A DNA stretch of 37,609 nucleotides from Gammaproteobacteria bacterium (GTDB lineage Bacteria > Pseudomonadota > Gammaproteobacteria > Pseudomonadales > Azotimanducaceae), in contig VYFT01000029.1 in NCBI GenBank assembly GCA_009842245.1, positions 1 through 37,609 on the forward strand, read 5' to 3'. Under the pieces are notes generated by a model. It had not been told where the DNA came from. It was given only the letters and a program-made list of their open reading frames with translations, and searched no databases. Both the position numbers and the translations under genes were made by a program. Positions 1 to 6,942 of this stretch are shown one piece after another (within the stretch, counting starts at the first letter, position 1; the number at the start of each line of letters is the position of its first letter).

Positions 1-36
1 CAAAAAGTGCAGAAACACAGTTTCCAAGTCTTGCAG

Positions 37-858
37 TCACTTCGGTAGATTTTCATAACAATAGTTAGTCGCCGCGACAAAGCCTTCAATCGATCCACAG
101 TCAAATCGAATGCCTTGAAACTGACAAGCAACGACTTTATCGCGACGTGCGATTGCGCCTAACGCATCGGTCAGCTGGATTTCCCCACCATAGCCTGGTG
201 TAGTTCGTTCTAATTCTTCAAATATCTCCGGCACCAAGATATACCGTCCTACTACCCCAAGGTTGCTCGGTGCCTCGCTCGCTGGAGGTTTTTCGACCAA
301 GTTGCGAACTAGGTAAGTACCATCGTCTTGCTTGGTACCATCAATAATACCATACCGCTCACTCAATTCAGGTGGTACTTCCTCGACCGCGACCACGCAG
401 CATTGATACTTCTCATAAACTGCGACCATTTGCTCGAGAACGCTTTTTGAGGGGTGCAAGCAAAGATCATCTGACAAAACCACTGCAAACGGAGAATGCC
501 CCACGATGATTTTCCCAGTAAGCACCGCATCGCCCGTCCCACGCATTTCCTTCTGACGGGTATACGCGATCGTGCAAGAATCAACAAGTCTCTCTAAAGT
601 TGCTAATTTAGTTTCTCGCTTCGTCCCACGTAGTCGATGCTGCAACTCAAAGTTGATGTCAAAGTGATCTTCGATTGCACGTTTACCACGCCCGGTTACG
701 ATTCCAATTTCGGTCAATCCTGCCGCAATCGCTTCCTCGACACCGTACTGAATTAACGGTTTGTCGAGTATCGGGAGCATTTCTTTGGGCATTGCCTTCG
801 TAGCTGGTAAGAATCGCGTACCGTATCCACCGGCTAGGAACAGGCATTTGTTTAGCAC
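37..858 (-). CDS. galU: UTP--glucose-1-phosphate uridylyltransferase
   Basis: The enzyme makes UDP-glucose from UTP and glucose-1-phosphate in the cytoplasm, supplying cell-envelope sugars. The 273-residue product opens with the nucleotidyltransferase signature GGYGTRFLPATKAMPKEMLP near residues 10-29. It also has VVLSDDL in the middle, LVEKPP, and the family-typical FDCGSIEGFV near the C-terminus. Its length is slightly below the usual 290-300. The start is GTG at 858, with a good ribosome site (GAGGAAAAC) just upstream. It is the last gene of the minus-strand run and is separated from lolE by about 145 bases holding a small hairpin. The family assignment is firm. Confidence 0.95.
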   Translation of the reverse strand: MLNKCLFLAGGYGTRFLPATKAMPKEMLPILDKPLIQYGVEEAIAAGLTEIGIVTGRGKRAIEDHFDINFELQHRLRGTKRETKLATLERLVDSCTIAYTRQKEMRGTGDAVLTGKIIVGHSPFAVVLSDDLCLHPSKSVLEQMVAVYEKYQCCVVAVEEVPPELSERYGIIDGTKQDDGTYLVRNLVEKPPASEAPSNLGVVGRYILVPEIFEELERTTPGYGGEIQLTDALGAIARRDKVVACQFQGIRFDCGSIEGFVAATNYCYENLPK

Positions 859-875
859 GTTTTCCTCACTGTTTT

Positions 876-891
876 GCCACGGGTCTGTGGC
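876..891 (-). promoter_or_regulatory. small hairpin in the galU leader
   Basis: GCCAC and GTGGC form a perfect 5-bp stem with a 6-base loop. On the minus strand the hairpin is followed by AAAA and lies just upstream of the galU ribosome site. There is no U-tract in the direction of transcription, so it does not look like an intrinsic terminator. A role in the galU leader is only a guess. Confidence 0.2.
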
Positions 892-1003
892 TTAAAGATT
901 TTAGGGAATGTGGTGCTCCCTATAGATGCTTCGGGACGACTCGCAGTTACATGCTTAACACTTACAACTCTACTCTGTTCACAACGTGGTGAATCCGTCG
1001 AAC

Positions 1004-2197
1004 TCAGGCCATACGATTCAATGACTCAACGGGATCTTTTTTGAAGATCAGATTGAGTGGCCGGAGAATTGCCAGAAGTCCCACTATTAAAGCCGCTGAT
1101 GTCGTCCAAATTAAATCTTGCAGTGCGACAGTCGCGGTATCGAAGCGCAGAGTCACGCCTCTACCGCCGAGAGGAAATAATTGAATGATATTGTGTACGT
1201 AGCGCGCGGCGATGCACCCGAGTATAGTCCCCACAATAATCCCAGCGACCACGACAATCGCACCTTGGAACATAAAGACTATAGAAATCCAGCGTAGTTC
1301 CGCTCCCATGGTTTGTAAGATCGCTATATCACTACTCTTTCGATTGATTAGCATCGCTTGTCCTGAGATAATGTTCATTGTCACTAGCCCAATCGCAAAT
1401 AGCAGCAAAATGAACAATATCGTCTTCTCCATCGCTAGAGCTTGAAAGTAGCTACCAAAGTGTTCCGACCAAGTTGTAACTTCGGGATAGTCGCCCAAAA
1501 TTTGATCCGCGCGTCTGGGTTCATCTAACGTGATCATGTGATGTATTTGGTCTTTAGAAACTATCCCATGAGCGAGAAGATCGGAAATTCGGACATACAC
1601 AATCCTGGAGAATTGATCGTGATCCCCTAACCACATGGGGCGTTCATACCTAAACGCAACCGTCTTGGATTGAACACCGTGCTCAGAAACTAGCGGTACG
1701 GTGAGTGTGAAGGTGTCTCCAACCGTCATTCCAAACCCTATAGCTACGTTGTAGTCCATACCCGCTGGTGGTAGTTCGAGCTCGTCCTTGATGAACGCCT
1801 GCATTTGTCGAAAAATTCGATTGGAGCTATCAGCGTTAAATCCATACACGGACACACCTGCATTCATTCTGACCCTTCGTTCAACATTTAGCAGTCCAAA
1901 TGTGTCGACGAATGGTTCAATCGATGAGACTCCGGGTAATGATTGCAGTTCGCTCAACAGTTCTGTTTCGTCAGCAGTGACACGTGCAACGGCGTGTGGG
2001 TACACACTAAAGACGTACTTTTCTCTTTCATCTCGAATGCCGTTGAATACGGAAAGTACGACGATGAGTAATGTAAGCCCTAACACAAGGCCGAGAAACG
2101 ATATTAAATTGATCAGTCGACTACGACCGCTACGTTTCGACAGCAGATAGCGGCTGCTAACACGCAGAATAAATAGTATTCTGGATCTATTCGTCAT
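1004..2197 (-). CDS. lolE: LolC/LolE-family lipoprotein-releasing permease, second copy
   Basis: This is an inner-membrane subunit of the LolCDE ABC complex, which extracts mature lipoproteins and passes them to LolA. About 397 residues from ATG 2197: an N-terminal membrane helix (INLISFLGLVLGLTLLIVVL), a long periplasmic domain, and three C-terminal helices beginning at TILFILLLFAIGLVTMNIIS. The cytoplasmic motif SSDIAILQTMGA is the MacB/FtsX-type coupling helix; E. coli homologues are 399-414 residues. An in-frame GTG at 2212 could add five residues. The start overlaps the end of lolD by about 11 bases, implying coupled translation. Which copy corresponds to LolC and which to LolE is assigned by gene order only. 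Confidence 0.85.
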   Translation of the reverse strand: MTNRSRILFILRVSSRYLLSKRSGRSRLINLISFLGLVLGLTLLIVVLSVFNGIRDEREKYVFSVYPHAVARVTADETELLSELQSLPGVSSIEPFVDTFGLLNVERRVRMNAGVSVYGFNADSSNRIFRQMQAFIKDELELPPAGMDYNVAIGFGMTVGDTFTLTVPLVSEHGVQSKTVAFRYERPMWLGDHDQFSRIVYVRISDLLAHGIVSKDQIHHMITLDEPRRADQILGDYPEVTTWSEHFGSYFQALAMEKTILFILLLFAIGLVTMNIISGQAMLINRKSSDIAILQTMGAELRWISIVFMFQGAIVVVAGIIVGTILGCIAARYVHNIIQLFPLGGRGVTLRFDTATVALQDLIWTTSAALIVGLLAILRPLNLIFKKDPVESLNRMA

Positions 2198-2879
2198 AAG
2201 GACGTAATGCACCCCGATCCAACCAGAGTCTACGATCCATCCGGCGAGCTACAGCTTGATCGTGAGTCACTAATACGAAGGCAGTACTCAGTTCTTTTTG
2301 TACGGAGACGATCAGCTGTAGAACTCTTTCGGCATTTTCTACGTCCAAATTTCCCGTGATTTCATCGCCAAGCACGACGGCTGGACTACCAACTAACGCA
2401 CGAGCTACCGCGACGCGTTGTTTTTCACCACCCGAAAGCTGGTGTGGGTAGTGTTTCGCACGAGCTGTGAGGTCCATTAGTTCGAGTAACGCTGAAGCTC
2501 TCTTTCTCCCTTCCTTCGTTCCGATTCCACCTCGAATCCACAACGGCATGGCAACATTTTCTAACGCGGAAAATTCCGGTAATAGGTGATGGAATTGATA
2601 CACGAACCCCATCGATTGATTTCGAATGCGACCCTGATCTGTGACGCTAGCGCGACTCATCTCGTTGCCTGCGATGAACACTCTGCCTTCGTCCAACCTC
2701 AGAAGACCTCCCAGAATGTGCAATAGCGTACTCTTACCACTGCCAGACCGACCAAGAATTGCTACCTGTTCACCGCGATGTATGGTTAGACTGACTTGCT
2801 GCAGAATTTGTAGTGTCCGGGTTCCATCGTGGAACGACTTACATACGTCTTTTGCAGACACTACAACGGTATTAGTCAC
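2187..2879 (-). CDS. lolD: Lipoprotein-releasing ABC transporter ATP-binding protein
   Basis: LolD powers lipoprotein release by the two flanking permeases. The 230-residue product has Walker A GRSGSGKST at residues 43-51, the Q-loop region VYQFHHLLPEFSALENV, the signature LSGGEKQR, and a Walker B segment VVLGDEITGNLD followed by the H-loop LVTHDQ. The Walker B tail has DEITGNLD where LolD/MacB proteins normally have DEPTGNLD; the catalytic glutamate is kept. It starts at GTG 2879, inside the last codons of lolC, and ends inside the start of lolE. This gives a lolC-lolD-lolE operon with overlapping genes. Confidence 0.95.
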   Translation of the reverse strand: MTNTVVVSAKDVCKSFHDGTRTLQILQQVSLTIHRGEQVAILGRSGSGKSTLLHILGGLLRLDEGRVFIAGNEMSRASVTDQGRIRNQSMGFVYQFHHLLPEFSALENVAMPLWIRGGIGTKEGRKRASALLELMDLTARAKHYPHQLSGGEKQRVAVARALVGSPAVVLGDEITGNLDVENAERVLQLIVSVQKELSTAFVLVTHDQAVARRMDRRLWLDRGALRPYDE

Positions 2880-4155
2880 TACGTAGTATCTCCACGGGAT
2901 CCAATCTCATTGCACGCCATGCTGGATAGATCGCGGCTAGAATCGTGAGACTCAAGCCGATGACAGCTACCAGAAAGAGATCTGACACGACAAACTCAAT
3001 GTTTAGTTCCTGTACGAAGTATCCTTCAAGTAGATTGACACTCAAGAGATTGGAAAAAATCGGTAGTCCAAGTTCCAACCCATAACCCATCAACACGCCA
3101 AGAACTCCTCCAGAAAGTAGACCTAGTAATGAGATCATGAACCCAGTAATGAGAAACGAAGAACCGATCAAGACTCTTCCACCGCCTAATGTACGCAATA
3201 CTGCGATGTCTTCTTTTCGTTCGTTGACAAATACAACGACCGTTGAAATCAGGTTGAACGCAGCAATCGCTACCATCAGGGAAAATATTAATACTAACAA
3301 GTTGCGTGAAGCCGCGATGCGGTCTGCTAAGCCTCCATACTTTTCCTTAGAAAACCACGTCGAGACTGAGTAAGAACTGGTGAGTCTTAGCTCTCTGGCA
3401 AGGATTTCACTCGCCAACCTCACCGCATCGAAGGGATCGTCTATTTGTAAGCGATACGTCGTAATACCTTCGTTGAGACGTTGTAGTCGAGCAGCATCGT
3501 CGATGTGAATGTAGGCCGTTAGTGCGTCCAGAAAAGTGCGAGTGTCGATAATTCCAGCGACTTGAAAGCGTCTCTGACGGGGAACTGCGCCGACTAGAGT
3601 CAGTGTAGCTTCCTTCATCACGACGGTAACGAAGTCTCCCGTCGTTACCTTAAGTTCTCGAGCTTTATCCCGGCCGAGCAATATTTGAAAAGAACCAGAA
3701 GTGAGTCGCGACATCGCGTCAGCGTCTACAAATTCTTCTATCGTCGAACGACGTAAGTGTCTGTCTGGATCAATGCCAGTGAGTCGAGCAACCTCTACTC
3801 GACCACGTCGTTCTGACGCTTCTTCATTCAGTCCAGCTTGTGGATGAACCACAATCAAACCGTCGATTTCAAGTTCGGGACTTCCACGATACTCAAACGA
3901 TAGATCCTCAAGCTGGTTTTCGAGATCGTCTAAATCCATCGTACCACCGTGGCTTTGGATCGTAATGTGAGGAATCAGGTTTAGCACGCGGTCTCGCAAC
4001 TCGGTTTCAAACCCAGAGATTATCGCTTGAGTCACCACTAAGATCGCAACAGAGAATGCAAATCCCAGCATCGCGATCGACGCTACTGATCGCAAAAAAT
4101 CTCGTGACGAACGGAAATATCGCCACCCAATGCGATGTGCGAGAGGTATAGTCAC
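2872..4155 (-). CDS. lolC: LolC/LolE-family lipoprotein-releasing permease, first copy
   Basis: This is the first gene of the lol operon and the partner permease of lolE. The 427 residues show an N-terminal helix (SVASIAMLGFAFSVAILVV), a periplasmic domain of about 230 residues beginning at FETELRDRVLNLIPHITI, and three C-terminal helices. The coupling motif KEDIAVLRTLGG and the closing motif YPAWRAMRLDPVEILR are typical of the LolC/E family. It starts at GTG 4155 without an obvious ribosome site. The two permeases clearly differ from each other, so a heterodimeric complex of the E. coli type is expected rather than the single-permease LolF type. Confidence 0.88.
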   Translation of the reverse strand: MTIPLAHRIGWRYFRSSRDFLRSVASIAMLGFAFSVAILVVTQAIISGFETELRDRVLNLIPHITIQSHGGTMDLDDLENQLEDLSFEYRGSPELEIDGLIVVHPQAGLNEEASERRGRVEVARLTGIDPDRHLRRSTIEEFVDADAMSRLTSGSFQILLGRDKARELKVTTGDFVTVVMKEATLTLVGAVPRQRRFQVAGIIDTRTFLDALTAYIHIDDAARLQRLNEGITTYRLQIDDPFDAVRLASEILARELRLTSSYSVSTWFSKEKYGGLADRIAASRNLLVLIFSLMVAIAAFNLISTVVVFVNERKEDIAVLRTLGGGRVLIGSSFLITGFMISLLGLLSGGVLGVLMGYGLELGLPIFSNLLSVNLLEGYFVQELNIEFVVSDLFLVAVIGLSLTILAAIYPAWRAMRLDPVEILRSD

Positions 4156-4225
4156 TTGCTAGTTATCGAACCGCTGCTCTATAGAAACGAAATGTGTTCA
4201 ATGCACCGAATCAAGAGTTTTACGC

Positions 4226-4327
4226 TCAATAATGATTCCACTTTTTCTTCATCGCTACTTCACTGTCGCGGAGCAAAATATTGTTAGTGATTCTCCTTGG
4301 GTAGGGATACTGTCGTGGTAGGTACAT
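4226..4327 (-). CDS. candidate 33-residue small protein
   Basis: This is a short open frame between apbE and lolC on the same strand. It starts at ATG 4327 and ends at TGA 4226-4228. What supports it is an unusually strong Shine-Dalgarno stretch, GGAGGAGAG, six bases before the ATG. The product is basic (MYLPRQYPYPRR at the start, MKKKWNHY at the end) with no membrane segment and no family I recognise. It could equally be chance or the leader of the lol operon. Confidence 0.25.
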   Translation of the reverse strand: MYLPRQYPYPRRITNNILLRDSEVAMKKKWNHY

Positions 4328-4341
4328 GGAAATCTCTCCTC

Positions 4342-4404
4342 CTATTCCACCTTCCAAATCGCAACCATGCGAATCATGTTGTTCCAAGCACCGTGACCTA
4401 CCAT
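4342..4404 (-). CDS. candidate 20-residue small protein downstream of apbE
   Basis: This tiny frame begins about 30 bases after the apbE stop and reads MVGHGAWNNMIRMVAIWKVE. AAGGG precedes its ATG by eight bases, and its stop lies next to the strong ribosome site of the following small frame. It is amphipathic with a short hydrophobic stretch. No family is recognised. Its only support is its placement and ribosome site. Confidence 0.18.
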   Translation of the reverse strand: MVGHGAWNNMIRMVAIWKVE

Positions 4405-4434
4405 GACAATCCCTTGGAGTCTCGCAACTTCACG

Positions 4435-5469
4435 TTAATTCCTCGATTTCATCAACAATTCCATTGCTGTTGAATATTTAACTCGCTTTTCTTCCGCTTC
4501 TGAATCCCAAGTCGTAAGCGCGATAGCAGTATCGTGAGTTTCGGCAAACTCAAGGGCTTCATCAAATCCCATTACAAAAAGAGCAGTCGCCAACGCATCA
4601 GCTTCGGCAGCGGTTTCATGATATACAGTCACAGCCAGTAGATTATGTGAAGCGGGCAAACCCGATCGTGGGTCGATGACGTGAGGATATAAAACTGTAT
4701 CGAAAATTCGATAGTTCCGATAACTACCGGACGTAGCAATCGCTCCGTCTGACAATTGGACATACGCTTGTACCTTCCCGGACTCATCGGGTGCTTCAAT
4801 CCCGATTCGCCAAGGCTTATTAGCGTCGTTGCGGCCGAGCACGCGAATCTCACCACCAATGTCGACAAGAAAGTCTGAACAATCGTGCTGCTTTAGTAAC
4901 TTCTTCGCGATGTGATCGACCCCATATCCCTTTCCGATTCCTGAAAGATCTAGTTGAATGTCCGCATGCTTTCGCACGAGTCTGGTACTCTCATCAATCT
5001 CGAGTAGTTTGTAATTGACCCGTTTCAACGCGCCCGCGATCAAATCCGACGGCGGTCGATCTATGACTTCCGTTGCACCAAAACCCCAAATTTCAACCAA
5101 AGGTGCGACAGTAATGTCAAACGCTCCGTTTGTTTGCGCGCTTACTTGCTGTGCAATATCAATCACATCAACTAATACTTCGTCCAATGACATCCACTCG
5201 CCGACAGTTAGGGTACGATTAAAAATACTCACCGCGGAATCCGGTTCGTAGGTGGACAGGATGGCGGTTAGCTTCTCAAGTTCGGTTTCGAGAAACTCTT
5301 GGGTCAAGGTGGGACTACAATTTCCCACGACACGGAAGTATGTACCCATAGTCTCACCATGAAAAGTTTGGTAAGGGTTCGACCCGCACCCGTGCAGAAT
5401 AACTGTAGACAAAAGTACGATGATGACCCATTCGATGAGTTCGATAGGACGATGTCGGTCACAGTTCAT
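4435..5469 (-). CDS. apbE: FAD:protein FMN transferase, lipoprotein
   Basis: ApbE moves FMN from FAD onto a threonine of target proteins outside the inner membrane, such as NqrB/NqrC and RnfD/RnfG. From ATG 5469 the product has 344 residues. A membrane-spanning signal segment ends in the lipobox-like LHGC, followed by GETMGTYFRV. Further motifs are the metal/FAD motif DLSGIGKGYGVD, DIGGEIRVLG, HVIDPRSGLPA and ATALFVMG. An upstream in-frame start would add 24 residues before the signal segment and is less likely. It is divergent from ppiA. The Rnf genes at 29.5-33.6 kb carry the matching flavinylation motifs and are the likely targets, although other substrates outside the window are possible. 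Confidence 0.94.
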   Translation of the reverse strand: MNCDRHRPIELIEWVIIVLLSTVILHGCGSNPYQTFHGETMGTYFRVVGNCSPTLTQEFLETELEKLTAILSTYEPDSAVSIFNRTLTVGEWMSLDEVLVDVIDIAQQVSAQTNGAFDITVAPLVEIWGFGATEVIDRPPSDLIAGALKRVNYKLLEIDESTRLVRKHADIQLDLSGIGKGYGVDHIAKKLLKQHDCSDFLVDIGGEIRVLGRNDANKPWRIGIEAPDESGKVQAYVQLSDGAIATSGSYRNYRIFDTVLYPHVIDPRSGLPASHNLLAVTVYHETAAEADALATALFVMGFDEALEFAETHDTAIALTTWDSEAEEKRVKYSTAMELLMKSRN

Positions 5470-5547
5470 TCGGGAACTTATACACACATTTGCTGTCCTT
5501 AAAATGAGCGTCCGATTACACAAGTAACGAAGGAAATACATTGACGA

Positions 5548-6174
5548 ATGAAGAAATATCGCTTTTTAATCATATTGTTCTCGTTGGGATTTATGGCTAA
5601 CGTAATCGCACAAGATACAGAAAACGGAAACGAAGAAACCGAAGAAGAAGAAGAAAACCCCAAGGTATTGTTTGACACGTCTCTAGGTACGTTTATGGTT
5701 GAGCTTTACGCCGATAAAGCTCCGCTGACTGTCCAACACTTTTTGAAGTTAATTGACGAAGACTACTACGACGGTTTGATCTTTCACCGTGTGGTAAAGG
5801 ATTTTGTGATTCAAACCGGTAGTTTCAATCAAGAAATTGAGCATCAAGAAGTCGAAGATACTGTGAAAAACGAAGCAGGTAACGGTCTTTCGAACGAAAA
5901 AGGAACTCTCTCGATGGCGCGCGGAGAAGACCCGGACTCCGCTTCATCCGACTTTTTCATCAATTTGAAAGATAACGTGGGACTGGACAAAGAAGGGCGG
6001 CCGGACAACCCTCATGGTTATGCTGTTTTCGGCAAAGTGATACGTGGAATGGACGTAATTGAAAAGATTGCAGAAGTGGAAGTCGAAACGAGAGAGCTTC
6101 CAGTATACGAAGATCCCATGAAACATTTCCCGGTCGACAACGTTGTAATTAAACAAGCTTCAACGTACGAGTAG
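5548..6174 (+). CDS. Exported cyclophilin-type peptidyl-prolyl cis-trans isomerase
   Basis: The enzyme interconverts cis and trans peptide bonds before proline to help folding, probably in the periplasm. The 208 residues start with a signal peptide (MKKYRFLIILFSLGFMANVIA) and then a very acidic linker containing EETEEEEEN. A complete cyclophilin domain runs from about residue 38, with GLIFHRVVKDFVIQTGS, GTLSMARGEDPDSASSDFFI and GYAVFGKVIRGMDVI. These correspond to the catalytic FHR and the SQFFI-type strand. It is close to PpiA but longer because of the acidic linker. It is divergent from apbE, about 80 bases from its ATG, so the two probably share a promoter region. Confidence 0.92.
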   Translation: MKKYRFLIILFSLGFMANVIAQDTENGNEETEEEEENPKVLFDTSLGTFMVELYADKAPLTVQHFLKLIDEDYYDGLIFHRVVKDFVIQTGSFNQEIEHQEVEDTVKNEAGNGLSNEKGTLSMARGEDPDSASSDFFINLKDNVGLDKEGRPDNPHGYAVFGKVIRGMDVIEKIAEVEVETRELPVYEDPMKHFPVDNVVIKQASTYE

Positions 6175-6234
6175 CACTCCACTACTGCTCTATTCAACAT
6201 TGATCTATTAATCAACGGGGACGCAGACTAATAC

Positions 6235-6933
6235 ATGGCTAAACGCTTCCTACTACTCCTCGCAATCGCTGGTTCATCGCTTTTGTGGGCTGCTCTGATT
6301 GCAGAAATTTCCTTTCGATATCTCGATGTGGGGAGTTCTGATGACAGCATTTTTTCAAGTTCCGAATGGGATTTGGACGAATCTGATTCTGCCCCAGCAA
6401 GCGAAACGAGAGACGGCTTTTTAGTACTCTTCGTGCTAGTAGCTCTCGCGATAACGTCTACCTCGTACCTTACCTACCGAGTCGCAAAACGAAATCAGCT
6501 CTTGCAGACCTCCAGTGGCACGAATACAGCGCGTCGGCAAAATAAAAAACAAGTCCAAGGGAATAAGTCGTCCTATAAAACCAGTCGGGAACGCTCCGTT
6601 CAAAAAAAATCTAATTCACCACCCCAAAACAGAAAGCCTCCTACTTCAGGTCAGTCTGTCCGAAAGAACACCGACACTTCAGCAAATGTAAGATCCCAGG
6701 CCACCCCAACTAGCTCTATTGGAGAGCGAGTCAAAGGTCGAATTCGGGTGTATTACATTCGGCGATCGTATGGATTCGTGGAAGATGACAGTAAGCAGAC
6801 GATTTTCTTCCACAAGTCCGCAATTGCGGCAGACATCAACGAACGCGACTTGACGAAGAAACCAAACGTGAGTTATGTTGTGACTCCTAGCGATCGTGGT
6901 CCAATTGCCACGGATATTCAGTTAGAGCAGTGA
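6235..6933 (+). CDS. Membrane-anchored protein with C-terminal cold-shock domain
   Basis: The 232-residue product joins two membrane helices to a nucleic-acid-binding domain. Residues 4-24 (FLLLLAIAGSSLLWAALIAE) and about 62-81 (FLVLFVLVALAITSTSYLTY) are hydrophobic. They are followed by about 75 residues of basic, Ser/Thr/Gln-rich linker. The C-terminal 65 residues resemble a cold-shock domain: GRIRVYYIRRSYGFVEDD contains the RNP1-like YGFVED, and TIFFHKSAI is the RNP2-like strand. If both helices span the membrane, linker and domain would face the cytoplasm, so the protein could hold RNA or single-stranded DNA at the membrane. The role is not known. argS begins nine bases after its stop in the same reading frame. 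Confidence 0.78.
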   Translation: MAKRFLLLLAIAGSSLLWAALIAEISFRYLDVGSSDDSIFSSSEWDLDESDSAPASETRDGFLVLFVLVALAITSTSYLTYRVAKRNQLLQTSSGTNTARRQNKKQVQGNKSSYKTSRERSVQKKSNSPPQNRKPPTSGQSVRKNTDTSANVRSQATPTSSIGERVKGRIRVYYIRRSYGFVEDDSKQTIFFHKSAIAADINERDLTKKPNVSYVVTPSDRGPIATDIQLEQ

Positions 6934-6942
6934 GCGCACCCA

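Noticed and set aside
876-891. Hairpin upstream of galU as an intrinsic terminator of the lol operon
   Set aside because: In the direction of transcription it is followed by A residues rather than T residues.
5370-5400. tRNA-like T-loop text (GGTTCGACCC) on the plus strand
   Set aside because: It lies inside apbE near the lipobox, and no acceptor or anticodon stem can be built around it.
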